NCBI RefSeq assembly: GCF_900163865.1
Contig: NZ_FUKU01000057.1
Span: forward strand, 241,806 to 305,805
DNA length: 64,000 nucleotides
Direction of reading: 5' to 3'
DNA from: Sphingobacterium sp. JB170
GTDB taxonomy: Bacteria; Bacteroidota; Bacteroidia; Sphingobacteriales; Sphingobacteriaceae
Position 1 is the first letter of the stretch. The number at the start of each line of letters is the position of its first letter. Both the position numbers and the translations under genes were made by a program. Shown here piece after piece: positions 37,188-47,190 of this stretch. The notes under the pieces were generated by a model, which was given only the letters and a program-made list of their open reading frames with translations, searched no databases and was not told where the DNA came from.

Positions 37188-37833
37188 AAGACTGACATTT
37201 AATATTATACACATAAATACCGTCTCCCGAATTTCAGTCAATTAATGACAGCCTTATAATTGATTAGAAAGGGGAATTCATCTCGAAGTCAGGAATGAAG
37301 ATCATAGCCGATTTTCGGTCAAAATGACTTAGATTTTTTTAAGAGAATCGCTTGAACCAGGTTTCTACACGTCCATGTACGCCGCCGCTAAGCAGGCATA
37401 TTGAATATTTTCACGCTATTTTAGCCAATAAGCTAAAGCCTTATTATTTTTGAAAAAAAGAGAAACTGGAGATACTTTTAAGTGACTTTTTCGACAAAAA
37501 TTATACAGAAAAATTATACGGTTCGATTTAAAACTTGCTCCCAAATATACTTCTTGAATGGCGGTACAAAAGCCTTTTAGAGCAGAAAGAAGATGAAAAA
37601 GACGAAAATTGCATTTTAACTGCCATCTCGTATCGACAAGTATTGGATAATATGCGCTGGAAGTGCAATTCCCCCCCATCAAAAATATAGATTAAAATAC
37701 TACCTTTAGAGAATAGTAATAGTCCGATTAATAGGAGGCTAAACCAACATCGTGAAATAGATAGTTCTCGTTAAATTATTTCAACACAATATTTTGAAAG
37801 AGGATTGACACGCCATCATAATATACATATCTT
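37188..37833. other. Intergenic region
   Basis: About 650 bp with no convincing gene. A plus-strand frame open around 37550-37688 and an antisense frame at 37416-37682 share no recognisable domain. The last 100 bp probably hold the promoter of the secreted protein at 37834. Confidence 0.4.
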
Positions 37834-39528
37834 ATGACTATAAAATTTAAATTTGTTTTAAAGACCATTATTTTTTTATTGTGCCTGAGTTACACTTCCG
37901 TAATAAAAGCTGATGGTCCAGTACCTCAAAAGGATCAACCTAAAATAATCAACATTATTAATTTTATTCGTCAGACTGACTATCGAGTAAAAAATGCCGA
38001 CAGCTTGCTCTTTGATGCTACAGAAAAACAAGTTGAGCTTTTGAAGCAGCATTCCTTTCCCGGTACATTTCTCTTGCAATATGATGCATTGGTTAATCCA
38101 AAATATCAGCAACTATTAAAAGACGAATTAGGTAATGATTCTGAAATTGGCGCTTGGTGGGAAATCACAAAACCCCATGCAGAGGCAGCCGGTATTATTT
38201 GGCGAGGAAAGCATGATTGGGTCTCCACAGCAAATATAGCTTTCGCCACAGGGTACACTCCTTCAGAAAGAGAACGCTTAGTCGATGTCTACATGGCGAA
38301 ATTTAAAAGTATTTTCGGCTATTATCCTAAATCAGTTGGATCTTGGTTTATTGACGCTCATACGTTGTTATACATGTACGAGAAATATAACATTGTTGCT
38401 TCGAGCAACTGCAAAGACCAGGTAGGGACTGATGGTTACACGTTATGGGGTGGTTACTGGAATCAAGCTTATTATCCTAGTAAATTGAATGCATATATGC
38501 CGGCACAATCTACAGCCAATCAAATTCCAGTACCTATCTTTCGTATGTTAGGAAGTGATCCTATCTATCAATATGACATGGGCGTGGGAACAGGTGGACA
38601 GGGAGTCGTTTCTTTAGAGCCGGTCTATAAACATGCGGGCATGGACAAAGCTTGGGTTGATTATTTTCTTGAATCTATTGTAAATCAACCGAGCCTAGCC
38701 TTCAATTATGCTCAAGTAGGTCAAGAAAACTCCTTTACTTGGAATGAAATGAAAGATGGTTTACGCATGCAGTTTCCAATTTTAGATTCATTAAGAACGA
38801 TTGGAAAGATAAGAATTGAAACCTTGCAAACTTCTGGAGAATGGTTTAAAAAGGAATTTCCGCTAACTCCTGCTACAGCGGTCACCACACTGTCGGATCA
38901 CAAGAATGAAGGTAAAAAATCGGTTTGGTACAACAGTCGTTTTTACAGAGCAAATTTATATTTTGAAAGGAATGCATTTCGCTTCAGAGATATTCATCTC
39001 TTTGATGAAAATTTTGAATCTGCTTATCTAAAACAACCAGGCACAGGCGGACAATTTTTTTATTATACACTGCCCGTGGTTGATGGATTTTTTTGGAGTA
39101 CGAAAACCGAACGCGCGGGCTTACGTCTCATGAAAATAAACAAGAATGGCAAACGTGAGGAATTGATACTACAAAATCCAATCGTTACCGAGCAAGCGAA
39201 AGATAGAATGCTGATCACTGGAGTTGATCAATTTAAAAATGTATTTAAAATCGAATTTAAAGAAAACGAGATTGATGTGAGTTGCCAATCAACCAACAAA
39301 ACATTTAAGTGGTTGTTAGAGTTAAATATGCCGACGGAGCGTCTGGATGAACATCCATTTCAATTAGATAATTCACCCGAGCTAATTGCGGACTTTAGAA
39401 AATACACGTATCAAATACCGCTAAAAAAAGGACGCATAAATAAAGGGGATGGAACTGATTTCGTCTTCCAATTTATTCCGTCAGGCAATACTGTAATTAT
39501 CGACACCCAAATAAAACATTTACAATAA
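37834..39528 (+). CDS. Large secreted protein, possible glycoside hydrolase/deacetylase-type barrel
   Basis: The protein of 564 residues has a signal peptide (IIFLLCLSYTSVIKADG). The N-terminal 330 residues look like a beta/alpha-barrel of the glycoside hydrolase/deacetylase superfamily: FIRQTDYRVKNADSL, then SFPGTFLLQYDALV, EIGAWWEITKPHAEAAGI and YYPKSVGSWFIDAH. The C-terminal 220 residues are beta-rich and may bind substrate. There is no clear catalytic motif I can name. It stands alone, without SusCD. The superfamily call is tentative. Confidence 0.5.
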   Translation: MTIKFKFVLKTIIFLLCLSYTSVIKADGPVPQKDQPKIINIINFIRQTDYRVKNADSLLFDATEKQVELLKQHSFPGTFLLQYDALVNPKYQQLLKDELGNDSEIGAWWEITKPHAEAAGIIWRGKHDWVSTANIAFATGYTPSERERLVDVYMAKFKSIFGYYPKSVGSWFIDAHTLLYMYEKYNIVASSNCKDQVGTDGYTLWGGYWNQAYYPSKLNAYMPAQSTANQIPVPIFRMLGSDPIYQYDMGVGTGGQGVVSLEPVYKHAGMDKAWVDYFLESIVNQPSLAFNYAQVGQENSFTWNEMKDGLRMQFPILDSLRTIGKIRIETLQTSGEWFKKEFPLTPATAVTTLSDHKNEGKKSVWYNSRFYRANLYFERNAFRFRDIHLFDENFESAYLKQPGTGGQFFYYTLPVVDGFFWSTKTERAGLRLMKINKNGKREELILQNPIVTEQAKDRMLITGVDQFKNVFKIEFKENEIDVSCQSTNKTFKWLLELNMPTERLDEHPFQLDNSPELIADFRKYTYQIPLKKGRINKGDGTDFVFQFIPSGNTVIIDTQIKHLQ

Positions 39529-39660
39529 TATTTTTAAAAGGGAAACTTCGGCAGAAAATATTTTAGGGCGATGGCTATTTCACTAGTTCCATAGATGAAG
39601 TGGCCCCCTGAAACAATCCGTCGGTACAGTCTCTAGAAGTTTAAAAAAAACGATATCCAA

Positions 39661-39709
39661 ATAAGCAGAGGCCAGCTCTTCCTGATATACTCCAGGAGCC
39701 TCTGCTTAT
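39661..39709. terminator. Hairpin between convergent genes
   Basis: ATAAGCAGAGGC (39661-39672) pairs perfectly with GCCTCTGCTTAT (39698-39709). A smaller CCTG/CAGG pair lies inside the loop. It sits between the convergent secreted protein and MoxR genes, so it may stop both transcripts. There is no long T-run. Confidence 0.6.
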
Positions 39710-39765
39710 CATGATTGCGCGTGTTATTCGGGTCAAGTAAGATTCATTACTAATCTACGGTGCCG

Positions 39766-41232
39766 CTAAATATTTCGATTAAGATATCCTTGGAAATTAT
39801 CTTGAAATTGCGTCTGGCCATCAAGCCTATATTTACTCAGCTTGTTAAACAGCGTAAGGCCCCAGAGCACAAATTCACTCAGAAAATAAACATCTTCAGA
39901 ACGCGTTTGCGGCTGGTACTGCTGTATTAGCGCCCGGAGGGGCTCGACCTGCTCTATTGTCAGCTGGTAGTCCGCATCGATAAGTTCGTCCGGCAAATTA
40001 ATACCATCGGACCCCAGGAACCAGCTCACGATATCATCGTAGGGATATTGCTGATTTTCTTTCTCGAGCTTCTCAACCTTTGGGAATAAAGTGACAAAAA
40101 GAGTCTTCACTGCATTTTCTATAAGCTCCATTGCGACTGAAGCGGCACCTTCCTGCTCTCCTTCGTACACCAGCTCTACTTTACCCGTTATCGCGGGCAC
40201 GATACCCATAAAATCACTTAAGCGAACCGCGGTTGAGGACTCTCCATTTTTCAGCATACGCAGCTCGGCTGTGCTCAATAGATTTTGGAAAGCCGTGATA
40301 CTCATACGGGCGCTAACACCACTTTTGGCATCGATGTAGTCACTTTGGCGGGCTTCAAAACTAATTTGCTCCAATATCTCTCTAGCCAGTTCAGGCACAT
40401 AGATCTGCTCCTTCTGCCCAGCCTCTAGGCTGGCTTCCTGCTCCGTGATAGCTCTTGCCACGGCCAGAGAGTTAGGGTAATGTGTCAAAATCTGAGAGCC
40501 GATACGGTCTTTCAGCGGAGTAACGATACTTCCCCTGTTGGTATAATCTTCCGGATTGGCCGTAAAGATAAACTGAACGTCCAGTGGTAAGCGCAGCTTG
40601 AATCCCCGAATCTGTATATCACCCTCTTGTAATATATTGAATAGTGCTACCTGTATCCTTGCCTGCAAATCGGGCAGTTCATTGATAACAAATATAGAAC
40701 GGTTTGCGCGGGGAATCATTCCGAAATGAATGACCCTATCATCGGCATAGCTCAGGCGCAAGTTAGCCGCTTTTATGGGGTCAACATCACCGATCAAATC
40801 CGCCACGGTCACGTCTGGGGTAGCCAATTTCTCGGCAAAGCGTTCACTTCTATGTAGCCAGCTGATGGGCGTATCATCACCTTTCTCACCCAGAAGCTCC
40901 ACTGCATATCGTGATATCGGGCTATATGGATCGTCGTTAATCTCCGAGCCGGTCACATAGGGTATATATTCATCCAAGAGGTCCACCATTAACCTGGCGA
41001 GCCTGGTCTTGGCCTGCCCACGGAGGCCTAATAAGTTGATATTATGTTTAGAAAGGATAGCTCTCTCGAGTTCGGGGATGACCGTGTCTTGGTAGCCGTG
41101 GACGCCTTGAAAAACCGTCTCTCCCTTGCGTATTTTTAGCATAAGATTCTCACGCAGCTCTTCCTTAATTGTTCGCGGCTGGTAGGCCGATTTTTTTAAT
41201 TCGCCAAAAGTTTTTATGTTATTGTAATCCAT
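39766..41232 (-). CDS. MoxR/magnesium-chelatase-type AAA+ ATPase
   Basis: The protein of 488 residues has an AAA+ core like ChlI/MoxR. The P-loop reads LLGLRGQAKTRLAR, with Ala in place of the usual second Gly of GxxxxGKT, so it is a variant. Further blocks are RSIFVINELPDLQARIQVAL and VQFIFTANPEDYTNRGSIV. The C-terminal part is a helical lid. ATG 41232 is preferred over a TTG at 41241. The gene upstream encodes a VWA protein; MoxR and VWA proteins act as chaperone-like pairs. Confidence 0.85.
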   Translation of the reverse strand: MDYNNIKTFGELKKSAYQPRTIKEELRENLMLKIRKGETVFQGVHGYQDTVIPELERAILSKHNINLLGLRGQAKTRLARLMVDLLDEYIPYVTGSEINDDPYSPISRYAVELLGEKGDDTPISWLHRSERFAEKLATPDVTVADLIGDVDPIKAANLRLSYADDRVIHFGMIPRANRSIFVINELPDLQARIQVALFNILQEGDIQIRGFKLRLPLDVQFIFTANPEDYTNRGSIVTPLKDRIGSQILTHYPNSLAVARAITEQEASLEAGQKEQIYVPELAREILEQISFEARQSDYIDAKSGVSARMSITAFQNLLSTAELRMLKNGESSTAVRLSDFMGIVPAITGKVELVYEGEQEGAASVAMELIENAVKTLFVTLFPKVEKLEKENQQYPYDDIVSWFLGSDGINLPDELIDADYQLTIEQVEPLRALIQQYQPQTRSEDVYFLSEFVLWGLTLFNKLSKYRLDGQTQFQDNFQGYLNRNI

Positions 41233-41313
41233 GTATTGCAATTAAATATTAATGGTGCTCACTCGATAAAGCGGAGCGCATAATTTGTGTTCTATTGTTT
41301 TTATAGTATCCGT

Positions 41314-42435
41314 TTACCGAATTCGCTTCTTACGATTGTCCTGGTAATCCTCGAAAATCATCTCTCCTAAATTGCCGAGCCCGGTATAGTAGGCCTTACC
41401 CAGATTTGAAGCCGTAAATTTATCGACAAACTCTTGCAAGTAAGGATCGCTCGTGATCATAAACGTAGTGATCGGAATATTTACCTTTCGAGCTTGGGCG
41501 GCCATGCTGTAGCACTTGCTGGTGATAAAAGGGTCCAATCCCATAGGGTTCTTGTAATAGGTGCCGTCAGACATTCTTAGACAGCTCGGTTTACCATCGG
41601 TAATCATGAATATCTGCTTGTTTGCATGACGCTTACGCCTCAAAATATCCATCGCCAGCTGCAGTCCTGCCACGGTATTGGTGTGGAATGGACCGACTTG
41701 CAAATACGGTAAATCTTTGATTTCTATCGGCCAGGCATCGTTTCCAAAGACGATAACATCGAGTGAATCCTTGGGGTAGCGCGTGAGTATAAGTTCCGAT
41801 AAAGCCATGGCCACTTTCTTGGCCGGCGTGATACGGTCCTCCCCATATAAAATCATGCTGTGGCTGATATCAATCATCAGTACGGTACTCATCTGTGACT
41901 TAAACTGCGTATCCTCGACAACCAGATCTGCCTCTGACAAACTAAAGTCCCCTATGCCGTGGTTGACTTGTGCATTTTTCAAACTCTCCGTCACTGATAT
42001 TTTCTCCAGACTATCGCCATATTGATAGCTTCGAAAGTCTCCAGCATCCTGCTCACTCTGCCCCTGATGCTTGGTTTTATGATTCCCCGATTTACCTTTA
42101 TGCATATTACCGAAAATCTGAACCAACGCATTTTGTCGCAATGCTTTTTCCATCTTGGAGGTGATGTCCACCCCGCCCTGCCCCTTGAAATCTAGGCGTT
42201 CCTGAATGTATCCTTTTTCCTTAAGCTCCGCAATGAAATCATCTACCGTATATTCCGGTGTCGTCAGCTTAAATTCGCGATCCAACTCCCGTAGCCATTC
42301 GACAGCCTCATCGAAATCTCCAGAGGTATGGGTAAGAAGCTCGGTGAAAATTTCAAACAGCTTATCAAAAGGCGTCTGGAAGGGAGCTTGATATTGCTTA
42401 AAGACAAACCCTTTTTTACTATCCGCTTTTCTCAT
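41314..42435 (-). CDS. VWA-domain protein partnering MoxR ATPase
   Basis: The protein of 373 residues has a C-terminal von Willebrand A domain with a complete metal site: DISHS in VLMIDISHSM and FMITDGKPS. The N-terminal 180 residues are charged. It lies 81 bp upstream of the MoxR-type gene in the same direction. Such pairs assemble or remodel protein complexes; the client is not evident here. Confidence 0.88.
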   Translation of the reverse strand: MRKADSKKGFVFKQYQAPFQTPFDKLFEIFTELLTHTSGDFDEAVEWLRELDREFKLTTPEYTVDDFIAELKEKGYIQERLDFKGQGGVDITSKMEKALRQNALVQIFGNMHKGKSGNHKTKHQGQSEQDAGDFRSYQYGDSLEKISVTESLKNAQVNHGIGDFSLSEADLVVEDTQFKSQMSTVLMIDISHSMILYGEDRITPAKKVAMALSELILTRYPKDSLDVIVFGNDAWPIEIKDLPYLQVGPFHTNTVAGLQLAMDILRRKRHANKQIFMITDGKPSCLRMSDGTYYKNPMGLDPFITSKCYSMAAQARKVNIPITTFMITSDPYLQEFVDKFTASNLGKAYYTGLGNLGEMIFEDYQDNRKKRIR

Positions 42436-42740
42436 ACTTTAAACTTACAAACTAATCTGCTTTATCGCGTCGTATTAAAGCAATATTATTAAGCCGGCGC
42501 GCGAGGCTAATAAATAAAACTAATTTCTAGCAAAAAAAATTAGCACACGACAAAAAAAATATAAACAGCTAATTATCAATTGATTAATCTGTGATAAATT
42601 GGGTTAATTGGAGGAAGTCGATCATTATCAGAATCTTTTATTTTAAATAAGTTATGGTGCAAAACTAAATTTACCATTTCACTTCTTGTACTTTTGTATC
42701 AAAAAGTAACAGTAACATTCGAATAACCAACTTACATAGC
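42436..42740. other. Divergent intergenic region
   Basis: About 300 bp, very AT-rich, between the VWA gene (minus) and the HxlR gene (plus). The HxlR promoter/operator at 42688 is the only element I can support. No gene seen. Confidence 0.5.
42688..42710 (+). promoter_or_regulatory. Candidate promoter and HxlR operator
   Basis: TACTTTTG (42689-42696) fits the Bacteroidetes -7 box TAnnTTTG. It lies in a near palindrome GTACTTTTG-TAT-CAAAAAGTAAC, 31 bp before the HxlR-type gene. HxlR proteins often bind such sites before their own gene. No good -33 TTG is seen. Confidence 0.5.
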
Positions 42741-43091
42741 ATGGAAAACATAAAAACACCATTAGAAGAGTGCGGTCATACCATACTCGCCAATCACGAC
42801 GTGATGGATCTGCTGAATGGCAAATGGAAAGTCTCCATAATAGCGTGTTTATGCTTCCGTACGATGCGCTACTCCGAATTATTAAAGGAAGTCCGTGGAG
42901 TTTCCGGTAAAATGCTAAGTAGAGATTTACGGGAACTCGAAGACAACCACCTGATAAAAAGAACTATACAGGCTACGCAGCCTGTAACCGTGGAGCACGC
43001 GATAACCGAATACGGTTATACGCTAAAGAAATTGACCTCAACGATCGCAGAATGGGGCTGGAGCACAGAAAAAAAAATCATCAATGGTTAG
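42741..43091 (+). CDS. HxlR-family transcriptional regulator
   Basis: The protein of 116 residues is a winged-helix HxlR regulator. It has a cysteine near the start (PLEECGHTILANHDVMDLL), then GKWKVSIIACLCFRTMRYSELLKEVRGVSGKM split over two lines of the fold, and LRELEDNHLIKRT. Family members sense redox or reactive compounds and repress nearby genes. The neighbours on plus are only a DUF1062 gene; the target is unclear. Confidence 0.9.
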   Translation: MENIKTPLEECGHTILANHDVMDLLNGKWKVSIIACLCFRTMRYSELLKEVRGVSGKMLSRDLRELEDNHLIKRTIQATQPVTVEHAITEYGYTLKKLTSTIAEWGWSTEKKIING

Positions 43092-43515
43092 CTTCATTAC
43101 CATGCGTGGAAAGGTTCAACATATTATCATAGATATTCATGGTGTCAGAGCATCATTTTAATCCCAATGTCATATGTCCTCTTGATAAATAGCGATATTG
43201 ATTCATATTTTCGGATCTATTCGAGAATGACTACATTTGCCATAGGACAAATACGATTTATATTTTGAGAACGATTCTTAAATTTATAGTAGCTTAATAA
43301 CAGCCTCATAAACCACAGGCTGATAATTCTTTTGTTGGGGTAATTCGACCCCGACCGGTTTCCTATTAAATTATTATTCATGAGTTTGCTGTGTTGCTTA
43401 TCAAAGTAATCACGCTTCATTACTGTGTTTTTCAATACTCTGATTGACATAGGGAATGTTTTACCGCATGAATAATATACAATTCACAAAAGAATATTAA
43501 GCGGTATAAAAAATA
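43092..43515. other. Intergenic region
   Basis: About 420 bp without a supported gene. A minus-strand open frame at 43217-43450 lacks any recognisable content and has a base-use pattern like non-coding AT-rich DNA. Confidence 0.4.
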
Positions 43516-44139
43516 ATGATCCAAGAATACGTATGGGAGGTGAAAGTCAAAAACACCCCCTTATTGAAGAAGAAATGTAATCGTTGCGACAATTCTAGAT
43601 TTTATTGTAGTGAAAAATTCAGAATGAATGCTCAAAAAAAGAGTATTGATATATGGTTGATCTACAAGTGTACTAAATGTAACAGCACCTATAATGCTAC
43701 CATAATAACTCGAACTAAACCGGAAGTTATAAATAAAGAACTATTTGGGAAATTTTCAGACAATCATACCGAAACCGCTTGGGAGCATGCTTTCTCGGCG
43801 GAAACCGCAAGAGTAAACGGTCTTGAATTTGATTTTGCAAGGGTGGAATACTATATAGAGAGTAACGGACATTCATTGGAAAATCTCATAAATTGCGGGA
43901 ATGAAATCGTAACTTTTAAAATCAAATATCCATTTAATTTCAACTTAAAAATATCAACCATAATTAAGGAAACTCTACGTATCTCGACAAAACAATTAAT
44001 TCAATTGATTGATGGAGACGTTATTTCTATTCATTCAAAATGCCTTAAAAAAAGGGATAAAGCTAAAAGTGGGCAGGTCGTAAAAATCGACGTAGAAAGG
44101 TTAAAGGTTATATATAATTTGTGGGTTAATGGTCATTAG
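43516..44139 (+). CDS. DUF1062 family protein
   Basis: The protein of 207 residues begins with a probable zinc ribbon: CNRCDNSRFYC and KCTKCNST, separated by FRMNAQKKSIDIWLIY. This is the pattern of DUF1062 (about 180-210 aa). The function is unknown. The C-terminal half carries an STKQLIQLIDGDVIS segment resembling an RNA-binding S4-like helix pair, which is a guess. It stands alone. Confidence 0.75.
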   Translation: MIQEYVWEVKVKNTPLLKKKCNRCDNSRFYCSEKFRMNAQKKSIDIWLIYKCTKCNSTYNATIITRTKPEVINKELFGKFSDNHTETAWEHAFSAETARVNGLEFDFARVEYYIESNGHSLENLINCGNEIVTFKIKYPFNFNLKISTIIKETLRISTKQLIQLIDGDVISIHSKCLKKRDKAKSGQVVKIDVERLKVIYNLWVNGH

Positions 44140-45024
44140 AAACCATGTAATATGATTTCCGTTAAGCATCTAGCGAACGGTTTTAAGTTTACAAAACCTT
44201 ACGGTGGCAAATAAAAAGGCAGATGAGGCGGATCATGGCAAGGTTGAGATCGTTGCTTAAATGAGCTGTAAATACGGTCAATAATTCCGTATGTTTATCG
44301 CACTGAGTGGTATTCGTTTTTAAGGACATCACGTGAATAACATCACACTAACACTCTAAATTTTAGTCATTTATCTAAAAATGTCATGAAATAATCACCT
44401 GATAATTAGGTGGTAATACTTTTATAATGTACTAAAAAAATTCAATCAGTAAACAAATACAACTATGAATTTATCGATCGATAAAAGCCTGTTAAGGCTA
44501 CCGAATGATCCGATGAGTTATGCATGTCTTGGGACGAATTTCAGGCTTCATTTCATTGCAGATGCGCCAGAACGGAGCCTATATGTATTAATGTATGGAA
44601 AAATCAGTCTTCAGGAACGCTAAGGCCGATTATGTCGCAGGGACATTACCAAAGGCATCGCAACGTTTATATCCAAAAGATCGTTTGATTTATTAGATAA
44701 TCGTACATTATTTGAATGAACGATAACCCGCTTCGCCCCATGATCCTGTGCGGGAGATCGCGAGTGGACTTTTTCATATAGTTTTATACGAATCCACCGA
44801 CCAGATCGCTTTCCAGATCAAGCCCGGGTATATAAATGGTTTTTCAATTCCAAAATTTTATTTTTATATTTATACCTATCGTTCTGCACAATTAGCTTTA
44901 ATTTATAACCTTTGTTAGAACATTTACATTACACCGCAGTAGTCAAATATCTAGGTCTCTCTTTTTATCTTTTACCCCTGTTATTAGATCTCATAATTAT
45001 GTGCGGAATAACAATAGATAAACG
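44140..45024. other. Long intergenic region before the sulfatase
   Basis: About 880 bp. It contains one copy of the 23-bp palindromic motif (44271). It also holds an open frame of 52 codons at 44465-44623 starting MNLSIDKSLLRLPNDP, which I do not recognise; it may be a remnant. The rest is AT-rich with no gene seen. Confidence 0.45.
44271..44293. repeat. 23-bp palindromic motif, copy 1
   Basis: AATACG, two variable bases, then CAATAATTCCGTAT. The outer ATACGG and CCGTAT are inverted repeats. A second copy with 20 of 23 bases equal is at 46822. The two copies lie upstream of the sulfatase and susC genes respectively. Confidence 0.5.
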
Positions 45025-46410
45025 ATGAATAGCACAATAAACTGGAAATCATTAATGCGCTTTTGCTTTGTGGCATGGTGTCTCTTCAATAGTCTTGGAA
45101 TTTTCGCCCAAACTGCAGAAAAATCAAGTAAACCAAATGTAATTTTAATCTATTCGGACGATCAGGGATGGGCGGATCTCGGCATATACGGATCTAAAGA
45201 TATTTACACCCCTCATCTGGATAGCTTAGCCCGTAAAGGTGTTCGATTCTCGCAATTTTATTCGGCGTCTCCGGTTTGCTCGCCCTCTCGCGCATCCGTA
45301 TTGACCGGGAGGTACCCCCAGCGCGCGGGACTAGCTACGAACGCTTCTTCGAGTCGCGGTCATGCCGGAATGCCGGGTAGCCAGTTTACTATGGCCGAGC
45401 TCTTTAAGGGCGCTGGCTACAAAACCGCCCACGTGGGCAAATGGCATGTGGGCTACAGCAGTGAAACGGTGCCCAATGCCCAAGGGTTTGATCATTCCTT
45501 TGGATTTATGGGAGGGGTGATCGATAACTATTCCCATTTTTTCTATTGGGATGGTCCAAACAGACACGATCTATGGAGGAACGGCGAAAGAGTATATGAA
45601 CCAGGAAATTACTTTCCCGATTTGATGCTGGACGAAGCATCTGCATTTATGACGGAGAATCAAAGTGACCCCTTCTTTTTGTATTTTGCAATAAATATAC
45701 CACACTACCCGCTGCAGCCCGAAAAGAAATGGCTCGATTATTACGCTGAAAGAAATGTCTCTTCTCCACGGAATATGTACGCAGCTTTTGTATCCACCAT
45801 GGATGAAAAAGTCGGCATACTGCTGCAACAACTAGAGCAGCTGGGCCTAACCGAGAATACGATTATCGTTTTCCAGGCCGATCAAGGCTTCTCTGAAGAA
45901 GAACGTACGTTCGGTGGCGGTGGCTCTGCAGGGATATACCGCGGATCTAAATTTAGCCTTTTCGAAGGTGGCGTGCGCGTTCCTGCGATTATCAGCGGAC
46001 CGGGTGGTATTCCGCAAAATGAAGTTCGGGAACAATTTGCAGCAAATATAGATTGGCTACCCACGCTAGCGGAATATTGCGGCATTGATTTACCGAACAG
46101 AAAAATTGACGGTAAGAGTTTAAAGCCGATAATCAATGAGGATTCAGACAAACCGATCCATGAGACTTTCTATTGGAAGAGCGGTGGTAGCAAAGCCGCC
46201 CCGCAATGGGCAATCAGACGTGGACCGTGGAAATTACTTCATAACCCAGTGCAAGCTAGAAACGAAGAACTCGACACTCAGAAGCTGTTTTTAGTTAATA
46301 TGGACGAAGACCCTAGCGAGCAAACAAATTTATCCCAGAGCGAACCAGACTTAGTGGAAAAACTAAAAACGCTTTATGAACAATGGGAAAGTGAGGTTAC
46401 AACCCAGTAG
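45025..46410 (+). CDS. Secreted arylsulfatase
   Basis: The protein of 461 residues has a signal peptide (CLFNSLGIFAQTAEK) and a sulfatase domain starting PNVILIYSDDQGWADLG (metal-binding DD). C85 in SPVCSPSRASVLTGRYP is the formylglycine site (C-x-P-S-R). HVGKWHVG is the second signature. It removes sulfate groups from carbohydrates or other substrates in the periplasm. It needs an FGE/anSME maturase, not in the window. The SusC/SusD pair 0.8 kb downstream suggests the same sulfated substrate. Confidence 0.93.
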   Translation: MNSTINWKSLMRFCFVAWCLFNSLGIFAQTAEKSSKPNVILIYSDDQGWADLGIYGSKDIYTPHLDSLARKGVRFSQFYSASPVCSPSRASVLTGRYPQRAGLATNASSSRGHAGMPGSQFTMAELFKGAGYKTAHVGKWHVGYSSETVPNAQGFDHSFGFMGGVIDNYSHFFYWDGPNRHDLWRNGERVYEPGNYFPDLMLDEASAFMTENQSDPFFLYFAINIPHYPLQPEKKWLDYYAERNVSSPRNMYAAFVSTMDEKVGILLQQLEQLGLTENTIIVFQADQGFSEEERTFGGGGSAGIYRGSKFSLFEGGVRVPAIISGPGGIPQNEVREQFAANIDWLPTLAEYCGIDLPNRKIDGKSLKPIINEDSDKPIHETFYWKSGGSKAAPQWAIRRGPWKLLHNPVQARNEELDTQKLFLVNMDEDPSEQTNLSQSEPDLVEKLKTLYEQWESEVTTQ

Positions 46411-47190
46411 GTGTACAAAATAGGGAGTACGGTGCTTCTAGTGTGTGTCATGACAGTGAGAAAATTAAATATAAATTCCAGAAACGGGAGATTTTCCCTT
46501 TGGAAAAATGAGCGTAACTATTGCTCTATATGGTCGATATTTTAAGTAATCAGAAGATCAACTATGAGAATAGTATACAGAGATGCTGAATTTCCTCCCT
46601 GTTTTTCTTGAAGTCAATGAAATATTACAATATAATCCTAAAGGTCCTGCACACCACTCAGGTAAGCCTACTTCGTTTAGTGATTTCTAAACACCTAAAA
46701 TACAACAACATTGATAAATTTATATTGTTGTGGACTCCAACGCTTATTTAAAAATAATAGGCCCGGTGTACAAACGTGACCTCGCGTGAAGCGGTTATAA
46801 AATGATTAATTTCCTTTTGCAAATACGACCAATAATTCCGTATTGCATTTAGATAAGAATGCGTCGATTTTCTGAGCAAGTATTATTGGTATGTATACTT
46901 ACTATTAAAGTTCGCAGCAGGGTGATCGGGGCAGCCTTTAGTAGGTAATTCGTGTAATCCTCGTGCGTGTTCACCTACCAATGTACCTTCGTTGTTACAA
47001 CAACCGATTTATGCACTTGAAGCTTATAACAAGATGAAACACGCAAACATTTGTTATTCAGTCCGTAGGGACATCCAGCGCATAAATTTCACATATTTTA
47101 ACATTTAATAACCCCCAGTACTAAATACCTTACCGCGATCGATTGCTTCGAACTTCTGCAATCGCTTACACGATAACGTTCAAATTATTT
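46411..47190. other. Intergenic region before second susC
   Basis: About 780 bp without a gene. It contains the second copy of the palindromic motif (46822) and must hold the promoter of the susC/susD pair. No riboswitch or sRNA recognised. Confidence 0.45.
46822..46844. repeat. 23-bp palindromic motif, copy 2
   Basis: AATACGACCAATAATTCCGT and the next bases match the motif at 44271 in 20 of 23 positions. It lies about 350 bp before the susC start. It may be an operator shared with the sulfatase gene or an end-type repeat. Confidence 0.5.

Noticed and set aside
37416..37682. An 88-codon minus-strand frame
   Set aside because: AT-rich, no family pattern and no start context; the opposite strand shows another equally weak open frame.
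43217..43450. A 77-codon minus-strand frame after the HxlR gene
   Set aside because: Low-complexity basic product without motif; probably chance in AT-rich DNA.
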